A stretch of DNA of 64,000 nucleotides from the NCBI RefSeq assembly GCF_010993775.1, contig NZ_WOTO01000042.1:1-64000 (forward strand), given 5' to 3'. The notes beneath the pieces were generated by a model. The model did not search any database and had not been told where the DNA came from. It was given only the letters and a program-made list of their open reading frames with translations. The stretch comes from Fodinicola feengrottensis (GTDB lineage Bacteria > Actinomycetota > Actinomycetes > Mycobacteriales > HKI-0501). The position numbers were made by a program, and so were the translations under genes. Shown one piece after another: positions 45,930-55,976 of the stretch (position 1 is the first letter of the stretch; each line of letters opens with the position of its first letter).

Positions 45930-47341
45930 GTACGACCGAGCGACCCACGCGGTGAGGTCGGCCTCGTCCGGCCCGTCCGGCACACCGCCATCGGGCCGGG
46001 TCAGCACCCTCACGCTGACCGCGTCCTTCGCGAGTTCCGCCTCGCCCTCCACGCCCAACGTCGACCACGGGATCCGGGCCCAGCCAGTTTTTGGCCGCCT
46101 CAGCCGCATCCGCGACGGTGGCAACGTCCACAGTGGACTTCTCGCGACGCTCCAGCGCCTCCGAGTAGAGCACATCCTGGTCTTCGGCGAGCGCTGCCTT
46201 CGCGGCGGTCACCACCGCGGTCAGCTCGGTCGGCGTCTTGCTGCCGGCGATCCGCCGGACCAGGGTGACCTTCTGGTCGGCGAGGTCGCGCGGTCCGACC
46301 TCGATCCGAACCGGTACGCCCTTCAGCTCGGCGTCGACCGCGCGTCGGCCGAACGCGGTGTCCACCCGGTCGTCGAGCGCGACCCTTACGCCGGCAGCAC
46401 GCAGATCATCGACGAGCTGCTCGGCCGCCTCGGCCACCCCGTCGCCGGCCTTGACCACCATCACCAGCACCTGGACCGGCGCAAGGTTTCGGCGGCACCC
46501 GCATGCCGTTGTCGTCGCCGTGCGCCATCACCAGCGCGCCGACCATCCGCGTCGTCGAGCCCCAGGAAGTCGTCCAGGCATGCTCGCGCGATCCCGTGTC
46601 GGACGTGTACTCGATCCCGAAAGCACGGGCGAAATTCTGCCCGAGCTCGTGGCTCGTGCCCATCTGCAACGCCTTGCCGTCGCGCATCATCGACTCGAGC
46701 GTCATCGTGTTGATCGCGCCGGCGAACCGCTCCTTGACGGTCTTGCAGCCGACCACCACCGGAATGCCGAGCACACCGGCGATCACGTCCTGATATGCCT
46801 CATGCAGAATCCGCCGCGCATATGCACTGGCATCCTCGCGCGACGCGTGCGCGGTGTGGCCTTCCTGCCAGAGGAATTCGGTCGTACGCAGGAAAACGCG
46901 AGGCCGCAGCTCCCAGCGCACCACATTCGCCCACTGGTTCAGCAGCAGCGGCAGGTCGCGATAGCTCTGCACCCACTTGGCCATGAACTCGCCAATGACC
47001 GTCTCGGAGGTGGGCCTTACGACGATCGGCTCCTCCAGCTCCTTGCCGCCGGCGTGCGTGACGACCGCCAACTCCGGCGCGAAACCCTCGACGTGCTCGG
47101 CCTCGCGGGCCAGATACGACTGCGGGATGAACAGTGGGAAATAAGCGTTCTGTGCGCCGGCGGCCTTGATCCGGTCGTCCATCTCGCGCTGGATCCGCTC
47201 CCACAGCGCATACCCGGTCGGTCGGATCACCATGGTGCCGCGGACCGGGCCGTTGTCGGCCAGCTCGGCCTTGGCAACGACGTCCTGATACCACCGAGGA
47301 AAGTCCTCGGCCTGCGGGGTGAGCACTCCGGGTTTGGCCAT
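45927..47341 (-). CDS. proS: Prolyl-tRNA synthetase, archaeal/eukaryal type (frameshifted)
   Basis: Class II synthetase charging tRNA-Pro, of the ProS type 3 that lacks the INS editing insert. It starts MAKPGVLTPQAEDFPRWYQD, with VIRPTGYALWERIQREMDDR, PTSETVIGEFMAKWVQSYRD and motif 2 RTTEFLWQEGHTAHAS. Motif 3 reads SWGSTTRMVGALVMAHGDDN followed by GMRVPP. Breaks near 46490 and near 46080 interrupt the anticodon and C-terminal domains. The chain ends in WVARSY with the conserved C-terminal Tyr that reaches the active site in this class. It follows the bacterial-type proS by 10 nt. Confidence 0.92.
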
Positions 47342-47351
47342 ACCCGAAATT

Positions 47352-49127
47352 CTAGAGAATGGCCACCGGCCGTCCGCACACCGCACTCAGGTGTTCGACC
47401 GCACCGGTCAGCTCCACGTCCGTACGAGCACCGCTGGCACGGTCCGTGACCTCGACGGTTCCGGTCGCGAGGCCGCGGCCGACGACCACGATGGTCGGTA
47501 CGCCGATCAGCTCCGCGTCGTTCAGTTTCACGCCCGGGCTGATCCGCCGCCGGTCGTCGAAAAGCACCCGCATCCCGGCGCTCACCAAGTCCGCGGCGAG
47601 CGACGCGGCGGCGGCGAAAACGGCGTCGTCCTTGCCGGTGGCGACCAGGTGGATGTCGGCCGGCGCGATTTCCCGCGGCCAGCACAAGCCAGCACCGTCG
47701 TGGCTCGACTCGGCGATTGCGGCGACCGCGCGGGAAACCCCGATGCCGTACGAGCCCATCGTGACGGTGACGCGTTTTCCGTTCTCGTCCAACACCGAAA
47801 GCCCGAGCGCCTCGGCGTATTTGCGACCCAGTTGGAAAATATGCCCGATCTCCACCCCGCGCTGCAGGCTCAGCGGACCGGAGCCGTCCGGCGCCGGGTC
47901 ACCATCGCGAATGTCGGCGGCCTCCATCGTGCCATCCGGCGTGAAATCCCGTCCGCAGGTCAGCTCGAACACGTGCCGGCCGGTGCTGGTTGGCGCCGGT
48001 CAGCAACGGGTGCCGTCGACCACTCGCGGATCCACCAGGTAACGAATGCCGGTGACCGATTCCGCACCCAGCGCCTGCGGGCCGATGTATCCCTTGACCA
48101 GCGCGGGATTCGCGGCGAAGTCGGCCTCGCCGAAGACCTCGACGGTGGCTGGTTCCAGCTGCGCCTCGAGCCTTTTCATGTCGACTTCACGGTCGCCGGG
48201 AAGACCAATCACCAACGGCTCGCGCGTACCGTCCGCATTCGTCACCATCAGCACGACGTTCTTCAGGGTGTCGGCCGCGGTCCATTCGCTGTCCCGGCGC
48301 GGAAACTTGGCGTTCGCGAACGTGACCAGGCTGTCGATCGTCGGCGTGTCGGGGGTGTTTTCGACGTGCGCCGCCGGCGCGTCTTCGTACGGAATCGCTG
48401 CTGGCACTGGAGTTCTCACCGCCTCGACGTTCGCGGCATAGCCACCCGGCGAGCGTACGAAGGTGTCCTCGCCGACCGGCACCGGGCAGAGGAACTCCTC
48501 GCTGCGGGAACCGCCCATCGCGCCGGACATCGCCGACACGATCACGTATTCCAAGCCGAGGCGGTCAAAAGTGCGGATGTACGCGTTGCGGTGATTCTCG
48601 TACGAACGCTCCAGCCCGGCGTCGTCGATGTCGAAGGAATACGAGTCCTTCATGACGAACTCACGACACCGCAACAGACCCGCCCGCGGCCGCGCCTCGT
48701 CTCGGTATTTGGTCTGGATCTGGTAGATCGACAGCGGCAGGTCCTTGTACGAGGAACACAGGTCTTTCACCATCAAGGTGAACATTTCCTCGTGTGTCGG
48801 ACCAAGCAGGTAGTCCGAGCCTTTGCGGTCCTTCAAACGGAAAAGTTGGTCACCGTATTCGGTCCAACGGCCGGTCACCTCGTACGGCTCGCGAGGCAGC
48901 AGCGCCGGAAAATGCACTTCCTGGCAGCCGGCCGCGTTCATCTCCTCGCGAATCACCCGCTCGACGTTGCGGTAGACCAGGTAACCCAGCGGCAGCCAGC
49001 TGTAAACCCCCGGCGCGGCGCGCCGGATGTAGCCGGCGCGCACCATCAGCCGGTGGCTCGGCACCTCGGCGTCGGCCGGGTCGTCGCGCAACGTCTTCAC
49101 CAGCAGCGTGGACATCCGAATCAGCAC
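47352..49127 (-). CDS. proS: Prolyl-tRNA synthetase, bacterial type with editing domain (frameshifted)
   Basis: Bacterial ProRS. The start VLIRMSTLLVKTLRDDPADA (GTG 49127, matching relatives) leads into AGYIRRAAPGVYSWLPLGYL and motif 2 LLRCREFVMKDSYSFDID. A YbaK-like INS editing domain follows (DSLVTFANAKFPRRDSEWTA, IGLPGDREVDMKRLEAQLEP). After a break near 48000 comes motif 3, VTMGSYGIGVSRAVAAIAE, and the anticodon-binding domain. The INS domain hydrolyses Ala-tRNA-Pro. An alternative ATG lies at 49115. The gene is separated by 10 nt from a second proS. Confidence 0.93.
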
Positions 49128-49163
49128 TCCGGCAGGGTAGCCGGCCGGCGCTTTCGATCCTCG

Positions 49164-49564
49164 TCAGCCCTCGACGAGCACGGTCTTGTACGTGCCAAAG
49201 CTCCAGATATTGCCTTCGAAATCCGTGGCCACGTACTCCCGGGAGCCGTAGTCCTGGTCGGTGAGCTCGCGGATGATCTCGGCGCCCGCTGCCCGCTGCC
49301 CTGGCCTGCTGGTGGTGCGCGTCGGGATCAGCGACCACGACGTAGACCGACGCCGTCCCGGGCGGGCTGGCGAAAGCCTCGCCCTCTCGCTGCTGGCCGA
49401 ACATCACCGCGCCGTTGCCGTAGGTCAGCTCGGCATGTGCGATGGTGCCGTCCTCGGCCTTATAGACCGCCTTGGCCTCCGAAGCCGAAGGCCTCGCAGA
49501 GCCAGCCGACGGCCTTGGTGGCATCCCGGTAAGACATGGTCGGAAAGATGGTTGCCGCGCTCAT
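49164..49564 (-). CDS. VOC/glyoxalase-fold protein (frameshifted)
   Basis: A vicinal-oxygen-chelate protein of the PhnB/bleomycin-resistance type. The ATG at 49564, after GGAGA, gives MSAATIFPTMSYRDATKAVG. A break near 49490 precedes HAELTYGNGAVMFGQQREGE and VYVVVADPDAHHQQARAAG. A second break near 49300 precedes the ending GNIWSFGTYKTVLVEG. It is divergent from an ECF sigma gene, a pairing seen with SigG/ECF41-like factors. Substrate unknown. Confidence 0.8.
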
Positions 49565-49717
49565 GCTGTTTCTCTCCTCGATCGCACGAAGGTGTCATCG
49601 CTGAGTGTGGACCGCCAGCCAGCGGACGCGCTTGCATAAATCTGACGGGCGAACGATTCCTTTGCGCTGGCCGGCGAGTCTGCACCCGAGTACGCGTACC
49701 AACAGAATGGAGCCGCG

Positions 49718-50689
49718 GTGTCGCAACCAGGCAACGAGGAGTTCGTCCGCCGTACCGAGACGTTCCGGCGCGAGTTGCTGGCGCACTGCTACCGGATGAT
49801 CGGCTCGGTGTCGGACGCCGAGGACGTGGTGCAGGAGACGTATCTGCGGGCGTGGCGGTCGTACGACCGGTTCCAGGACCGCTCCTCGATCCGTACGTGG
49901 CTCTACCGGATCGCGACCAATACCTGCCTGACCGCGTTGCGAAACCGCGGCCGGCGAGCCTTGCCGTCCGGCCTCGGCGCACCGTCGGACGACCCGTACG
50001 AGCCGACCGAGCTGGCCGGGCCGCAAGTGTCCTGGCTGCAGCCGATCCCGGACGCGCTGCTGAACCCCGATCCCGCTGACGTCGTCGTCTCACGCGACAG
50101 CATTCGGCTCGCGCTGATCGCCAGCCTGCAGTATCTGCCGCCCAGGCAGCGGGCGGTGCTGTTGCTGCGGGATGTGCTGGCCTGGTCGGCGGCCGAGGTC
50201 GCCGAAGCGCTGGACACGACCACCACGGCGGTGAAGAGCACGTTGCAGCGCGCGCGGGCGCGCCTCGACGAGGTAGCTCCGGCGCCCGACACGGTCGCCG
50301 AGCCGACCGCACCGCAGGCGCGCGCGTTGCTGGACGCTTACATGGCGGCTTTTGAGAACTCCGACGCGGCCGCTCTGGAGAAGCTGCTGCGCGCGGACTC
50401 GACGCTGGAGATGACCCCGTCCCGGACCTGGTTCGCCGGGCTCAGGACCTGCATGCCGTTCTTCGTCGCTTCCGCGCTCGGCGCTCCAGGCGACTGGCGA
50501 ATGGTCCCGACCAGCGCGAACGGCCAACCGGCAGCGGCCGCGTACCAGCGGGGCACGGACGGCGCCTACCGCGCCTTCGGCGTCGCCGTCCTGACGCTGA
50601 GCAGCACCCACATCGCCAGGATCACCCTCTTCATCGACCCTGACCTGGTCGTCGCCTTCGGAGAACCGCCAGTGTTCGAGGCATCCTAG
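49718..50689 (+). CDS. ECF sigma factor with C-terminal SnoaL-like domain (SigG/ECF41-type)
   Basis: 323 residues. Sigma-2 region CYRMIGSVSDAEDVVQETYL, RAWRSYDRFQDRSSIRTWLY; sigma-4 region SLQYLPPRQRAVLLLRDVLA, WSAAEVAEALDTTTTAVKST. A C-terminal NTF2/SnoaL-like domain (ARALLDAYMAAFENSDAAAL) replaces a separate anti-sigma factor and tunes activity in this class. GTG start at 49718. Its stop overlaps the convergent AraC gene by 4 nt (CTAG). Confidence 0.9.
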   Translation: MSQPGNEEFVRRTETFRRELLAHCYRMIGSVSDAEDVVQETYLRAWRSYDRFQDRSSIRTWLYRIATNTCLTALRNRGRRALPSGLGAPSDDPYEPTELAGPQVSWLQPIPDALLNPDPADVVVSRDSIRLALIASLQYLPPRQRAVLLLRDVLAWSAAEVAEALDTTTTAVKSTLQRARARLDEVAPAPDTVAEPTAPQARALLDAYMAAFENSDAAALEKLLRADSTLEMTPSRTWFAGLRTCMPFFVASALGAPGDWRMVPTSANGQPAAAAYQRGTDGAYRAFGVAVLTLSSTHIARITLFIDPDLVVAFGEPPVFEAS

Positions 50690-51563
50690 AGATGCAGAGC
50701 GTTCAGCTCCTGGTCGAGTTGGGGCCAGACGCTGGTCAGATATGTCCCCGGCGTGCAGCCGCCGAGCGAACGGAATTCGCGAACCATGTGCGCCTGGTCG
50801 TAGTAGCCGCAGTCGGCGGCAAGGGCAGCCAGGCCATGCGGATAACCGCTGCCCAGCATCCGGGTGGCTCGCTGGAACCGCAGGATCCGCCCGTACAGCT
50901 TGGGCGGCACCCCGACCTGCTCGCGGAACAGCGAGATCAGGTGCCGATGGCTGTAGTCGGACTCGGACACCACCCGCTCGATGTCCCCCCCGCCGCCGAC
51001 GCGGTCAGCAGCTGGCAGGCCCTCCGGACCCCACCGACCTCGGCCGGACCACGCTCGAAAGCCCTGGCCAGCCGGGCCCCGATCACCTCGTCGACCAGGT
51101 CGAACCGGGCCGGCCAGGTCGGCTCCTCGGGCAGCCGGGCGACCAGTCCGTCCAGCTCCCAGTCGCCGAGCTCCTCGATGTCGATCATCCGGTCGGCGAT
51201 CTCGTGCATAGCGATGCCAAGCAGCAGATAAGCGCCGATCGGGCGCAGGTCGAGCTGGAAACCGCCGGTGGAGCCCTCATATCTGGTGCCCGCGTACGTC
51301 CGGCGAAGACCCGCGAGCAAGGCCCGGTAAGGACGGTCCCCGCCGGGCTGCAGCGGATCGTGGATCACCAGCGGGGCGGCGAAGTTGATCACCACCACGA
51401 TGTCCGTGTTCGGCATCACCCGCGGGTGGATCTGACTGGACGGTGAGGTCCAGCCCGAATACCGGCGCACGTACGGCCGCAGCAGCGCCGGCGGCGGAAC
51501 CCGAGTCACCAGCTCGGAGCCCTGCTCACCGGCACTGACCACTTGCACGTCAGGGCGGGTCAC
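50686..51563 (-). CDS. AraC-family regulator (frameshifted)
   Basis: A 200-residue N-terminal domain (PPALLRPYVRRYSGWTSPSS, RPIGAYLLLGIAMHEIADRM). A break at a C7 run near 50985 follows, then the two-helix-turn-helix C-terminus: VSESDYSHRHLISLFREQVG, LAALAADCGYYDQAHMVREF. The HTH is typical of the single-polypeptide AraC/XylS group. Target unknown. Confidence 0.85.
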
Positions 51564-51611
51564 TCCCCCACGGTACGACCTTCGTATGACACTTCGCGGT
51601 AGTGGCCGCGG

Positions 51612-52692
51612 TCAGGCGATGACGCGGCCTCGGAGAATGATCCGGGATGGGGTGGCGAGCACGCCGAGGTCCTGCCGCGGATCGGTGTCATAGACGACGA
51701 GGTCAGCGAGGCCGCCCTCGACCAGCCCCGGCAGGCCGAGCCAGTCGCGAGCCCGCCATGAGCCGGCCGCCAAGGCGTCCACCGCTGACATGCCAGCCGC
51801 GTGCAGCCGCTGGATCTCCTGACCGATCAGTCCGTGGGCGATGCCACCACCGGCGTCGGTGCCGGCGAAAATCTGCACCCCCGCCTCGTACGCGGCGGCC
51901 ACCACCGCCGGGAACCCGTCCCGCAGCCGCCGCATATGGTCGGCGTACGCCGGGAACTTCTGCTGTGCTTTGTCAGCGATGTCGCCGAAAGTCTCGATGT
52001 TGATCATGGTCGGTACGAGTGCCGTACCAACGCTGGCCATCTTGTTCAGGAGATCCGTCGACAGGCCCGTACCGTGCTCTATGCAGTCCAGGCCGGCGTC
52101 CAACAGATCCGGCAGCGCGGCTTCGCTGAAGGTGTGCACGGTGATGCGCGCGCCCGCGTCGTGAGCGGCTTTTTACCGCGGCGGTAAGGGATTCCCGGTC
52201 GTACGTGGGGCCGAGGTCGCCGGCTTCCCGGTCGATCCAGTCGCCGACCAGCTTCACCCAGCCGTTGCCGGCCCGGGCCTGTTCGGCCACCGTCGCCGCC
52301 AACTGGAGCCCAGTCGTGTCGACCGCCAGCCGCGGAATGTATCGCTTCGGTGGCGCGATATGCCGGCCAGCGCGCAGAAGCCGGGGCATGTCAGGGTCGT
52401 TGTCCAGCTCCGCGTACGAAAACGGGGACCCGGCGTCCCGGATCGTCAACGCGCCAGCCGCGCGGTTGACCATCGCCAAATCCTCCTTCGCGACCGAGAC
52501 GCTGTCCACGAAACCCTGCGGCAGCAGGCCGATGTGGCAATGCGCATCGACCAAACCCGGCACCGCCCAGCCGGAGCGTACGACCGTTTCGGCGCTCGCG
52601 ACCGGCTCGAACGTCAGCCGGTCGCCCACCACGTACAGGTCGCGCTCGCGCTCGGCTGGCAACGCGACCGCTCGTACCCGCAGAGCCATCAT
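51612..52692 (-). CDS. Metal-dependent amidohydrolase, coupled to encapsulin (frameshifted)
   Basis: Amidohydrolase-superfamily enzyme of about 360 residues. The HxH metal site is in GLVDAHCHIGLL, a candidate carbamylated Lys in GWVKLVGDW, His in ITVHTF and LDCIEHGTGL, and the catalytic Asp in IFAGTDAGGGIAHG. One extra A near 52170 breaks the frame. The ATG at 52692 overlaps the encapsulin TGA (ATGA), so it is translated from the DyP-encapsulin mRNA. No cargo-loading peptide is visible at its C-terminus (SRIILRGRVIA). Substrate unknown; imidazolonepropionase- or prolidase-like relatives exist. Confidence 0.82.
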
Positions 52693-53490
52693 GCCGAAGT
52701 GAGCGCGACGCCAGCTTCCGGTGTGTGCACGACAAAAGTCAGTGCCTCGCGGAAGTAGAGGTCCACTGTGGACGCGTCGTGGCCGCGATAGCCAATCGAC
52801 AGATCCTGGCCAAAGGTCAGCTCGTAATCCCCGCCACGGGTGGAAACCACGCAGGCCCCTTCGATGGCCGGCGTCCAGATCAGCTCACCGTCCACGATCT
52901 GGGTGAGGTGATCGATCACCGGATAGCCGTGGTCGGCCGCCTCGGTGGCGGCGGCATAGGCTTTCGCACTCAGCAGGACCGAGTACGGGCCGTCCACGCC
53001 AGCCGCGCGGAGCTTGGCCAACGCGTCGCCGACCGCGATCGGATAGTCCTTGGCCTCGGCCGGCAAAGTCAACGCCCGCAACGAAGAAGCCGGCCGGATG
53101 CCGGCGATGTGGCCCTCACCGAAACCGTCGAAAACCAGTTGGTCCTCGGTGTAGGCGATCGTCTGGGCAGCGTCCTTGACCGGCTGCCAGTCCGAGTCCT
53201 TGGCACCCCGCTCAACGTCGTCGACGGCATCGCGGGAGACCGTGAACGGCACCTGCAGCTCGACAATCGGCTGCACCGTCCGTACTCGCGCCAGCACGCC
53301 GGTGGCCGGCGCCGCGATGTCTTTCAAGTGGCCCGTACCGACCGCCGACAGCGCCGGGTCCTCGGACACCGTCACGTCCACGATCCGGCGAGCGGCAGCG
53401 TATTTCGCGAAGGTACGGCGCGCCTCCTCCTCGATCTCGGACCACGCGGCGGCCGAGACGGGAGCGAGCTCGCGATGCAGGTTGTTTCAT
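52689..53490 (-). CDS. Encapsulin shell protein, family 1 (frameshifted at the start)
   Basis: An HK97-fold protein that assembles a nanocompartment of about 25-32 nm. After removing one extra A at the start (53485-53490), it begins MNNLHRELAPVSAAAWSEIE and EEARRTFAKYAAARRIVDVT, the encapsulin hallmark. The rest is intact: VPFTVSRDAVDDVERGAKDS, SLRALTLPAEAKDYPIAVGD, DLSIGYRGHDASTVDLYFRE. The ATG overlaps the DyP stop (ATGA), and its own stop overlaps the amidohydrolase start, making a three-gene coupled operon. Confidence 0.95.
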
Positions 53491-54498
53491 TCTCGAGGAC
53501 TCCTTTTGAGACTGCCGATTCCCAGCGACGAACCCGCTGGGTCTTCACTCGCCGATGGCTGGTTGTCCAGAAAATCCGCGGTAGGCACGTAAAAGAGCAC
53601 ACCGGTGACCGCGGTGGAGAAATCCAGAATGCGGTCGTAGTTGCCCGGCGGCGAGCCGACGAACATGTTCTCCAACATGCGCTCGGTCACCGACGGAGTT
53701 TTCGCGTACCCGATGAAATACGTTCCGAACTCGGCACTGGCCGGGCGCCCGAAAGGCATGTTGTCGCGGAGAATCTCGCGCTCGGTGCCGTCGGGGTCGG
53801 TGATCGTGTTGAGCGCGACATGGGAGTTGTCCGGCTTCTCGTCGTCGCTCAACTCCACATCGGACAGCTTGCGGCGACCGATCACCCGCTCCTGGTCTTC
53901 GACCGCGAGCGCGTTCCAAGCCGGCATGTCGTGCAGGTATTTCTGTACGATCACGTAACTTCCGCCGTCAAATCCCGGGTCGTCGTCGACGACAACCGCG
54001 TCGCGGGCCCCGCTGGCGGTCGGGTTTTCCGTACCGTCGACGAAACCGAGCACGTCCCGGGCATCGAAATAACGAAAGCCGTGCACCTCGTCGGCGACCG
54101 CCACCGAGCCGTACAACCGGGCCATGATCTGCGTTTCCAGCTCGAAACAGAGATCCATCCGCTCGGCTCGGATGTGGAACAACAGGTCACCCGGGGTGGT
54201 CACCGATCGATGCCTGCCGCCGGCGAACACCGGCAGCTCGCGCAGCTCGGCGGGCTTGGGCTGGCCGTACAACCGATCCCAGGCGCTCGCCCCGATCCCC
54301 ACCACACACGACAGGCCACCGTCCAGTGACCGAAAGCCCACCGACCGCTGCAGCCCCGGCACGTCCGCCAACAGCTCGCGCACCACACCTTCGGCGCCGG
54401 AGTTGATGGTGACGACCAGGAAGATCGCGGACCTGGTCAGCGGCCCCAGCACCGCCTGCCCCTCCGGCGGCACGTCCGCCGACCCCCGCAGCCGTCAT
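53487..54498 (-). CDS. DyP-type heme peroxidase, encapsulin cargo (frameshift near the start)
   Basis: A dye-decolourising peroxidase. GFVDGTENP is the GxxDG motif, and the proximal His lies in KPDNSHVALNT. RMDLCFELETQIMARLYG is typical. The C-terminus GSSLGIGSLKRS closely matches the known encapsulin cargo-loading peptide, so this enzyme is packaged in the shell encoded next. The start is probably ATG 54498 (MTAAG, with one extra G in a G5 run, then SADVPPEGQAVLGPLTRSAI); without that, GTG 54473 is used. Confidence 0.94.
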
Positions 54499-54677
54499 CG
54501 GCCCGTACCACCAGTCTCCATACCCGTATGAAACACGTGTCGATTCTCGCCCCCGCACCGCCCCACCGCACTCCCAGAGCTTTGTCCGCAACGCCCCGTT
54601 GCTCGCGCCCGGCCTGAATCCACCGAAGTACCCGCTACGGCGCGTAACTGTCACATCAGCCCCGCCGGCGACAGCCC

Positions 54678-54744
54678 CGACGTCGAGTGCGGGACTTTAA
54701 CCCACACTCGACGTCGAGAGCGGAACAAACTCCCACACTCGACG
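54678..54744. repeat. Hairpin plus direct repeat in the DyP/AKR gap
   Basis: CGACGTCGAGTG (54678-54689) and CACTCGACGTCG (54705-54716) form a perfect 12-bp stem. CCCACACTCGACG occurs twice (54701 and 54732). It is reminiscent of the CGAACTCGACGTT hairpins but distinct. The 54499-54905 gap (about 400 nt) otherwise shows no gene; both flanking genes are transcribed outward, so promoters should lie here. Confidence 0.55.
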
Positions 54745-54905
54745 AAAATCTCGCCCCACCCGCGAGGAGGACCGGGCGTTGCGGACAAACCACAGGACTG
54801 AGCAGGGTGGGTGATTAATGGGATCGGGATCCTCTGTTGGACGCGAGGCCTGGGCAGAGAGCAGGGTGGGACGGGCAAGAGGGTCGCGACTGGAGGAAAC
54901 CCGAA

Positions 54906-55935
54906 ATGGAATACCGCACGCTTGGTGGGACCGGGACGATCGTGTCGTCGCTGTGCCTGGGCACGATGACGTTCGGCAACGAGAGCAGCGAGGAGGTGTC
55001 ACACGCCCAACTCGACCGGTTTCTGGAGCAGGGCGGCACGTTTATCGACACCGCGAACGTCTACTCCCGCGGCGTCTCCGAGGAGATCATCGGGCGCTGG
55101 CTGGCCAACCGCCCAGACGTACGCGACCAAGTGGTTCTCGCGACAAAGGGTCGGTTTGCGATGGGCGACGGCCATAATGACGTGGGCCTGAGCCGTACGA
55201 ACCTCACGAAAGCACTCGACGCGAGCCTCAAGCGACTGCAGGTCGACACCGTGGACCTCTACCAGGCGCATGCCTGGGACGCGCTCACCCCGCTCGAGGA
55301 GACACTCCGGTTCTTCGACGACGCCGTACGGGCCGGGAAGATCCGCTACGCCGGAGTCAGCAATTTCCTCGGCTGGCAACTGCAAAAAGCGGCCATGCTC
55401 ACCGGTTACCTTGGCCTGACACCGATCGTGACGCTGCAGCCGCAATACAACCTGCTGGTACGCGAAATCGAGTTCGAGCTGGTGGACGTGTGCGAGAACG
55501 AGAACATCGGCATCCTGCCGTGGTCGCCGCTGGCCGGCGGCTGGCTGACCGGTAAATACCAGCGCAACCAGACCCCGACCGGCGCCAGCCGACTGGGCGA
55601 CGATCCCCAGCGGGGCATGGAGGCGTACGCGCCGCGCAACGCTCAGGAGCGGACCTGGCAGGTCATCGACGCGGTGGGAAAGATCGCCGAGTCGCGTGGC
55701 GTGTCGATGCGAGGCGCAGGTCGCGCTGGCGTGGACAGCGGACCGGCCGGCCGTCACCTCGGTGATCCTCGGCGCTCGTACGATCGAGCAGCTCGACGAC
55801 AACCTGACGGCCGCCGAGCTGCATCTTTCCGACGACGAAACGAAACTGCTGGACGACGCGAGCGAACCGATCGTTGGCGACTACCCGTACGGGCCACAGG
55901 GTCGGCAGCAGCGCGCTTCCGGTCGCGAACTCTGA
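54906..55935 (+). CDS. Aldo/keto reductase (frameshifted)
   Basis: An NADPH-dependent (alpha/beta)8 oxidoreductase, about 340 residues. MEYRTLGGTGTIVSSLCLGT starts at 54906 with GGAGG upstream. The catalytic tetrad is readable: Asp in FIDTANVYSRG with Tyr, Lys in VLATKGRF, His in LYQAHAWDALT. A break near 55705 precedes AQVALAWTADRPAVTSVILG and ARTIEQLDDNLTAAEL. It ends 5 nt before a terminator. Substrate unknown. Confidence 0.9.
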
Positions 55936-55940
55936 CAGCG

Positions 55941-55969
55941 AAAAGCTCGGGCGCGATGCCCGAGCTTTT
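55941..55969. terminator. Bidirectional terminator between AKR and subtilase genes
   Basis: AAAAGCTCGGGC / GCCCGAGCTTTT, a perfect 12-bp stem with a 5-nt loop. It is A-rich before and T-rich after on both strands, between convergent stops: the clearest intrinsic terminator in the window. Confidence 0.93.
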
Positions 55970-55976
55970 CACCCAA

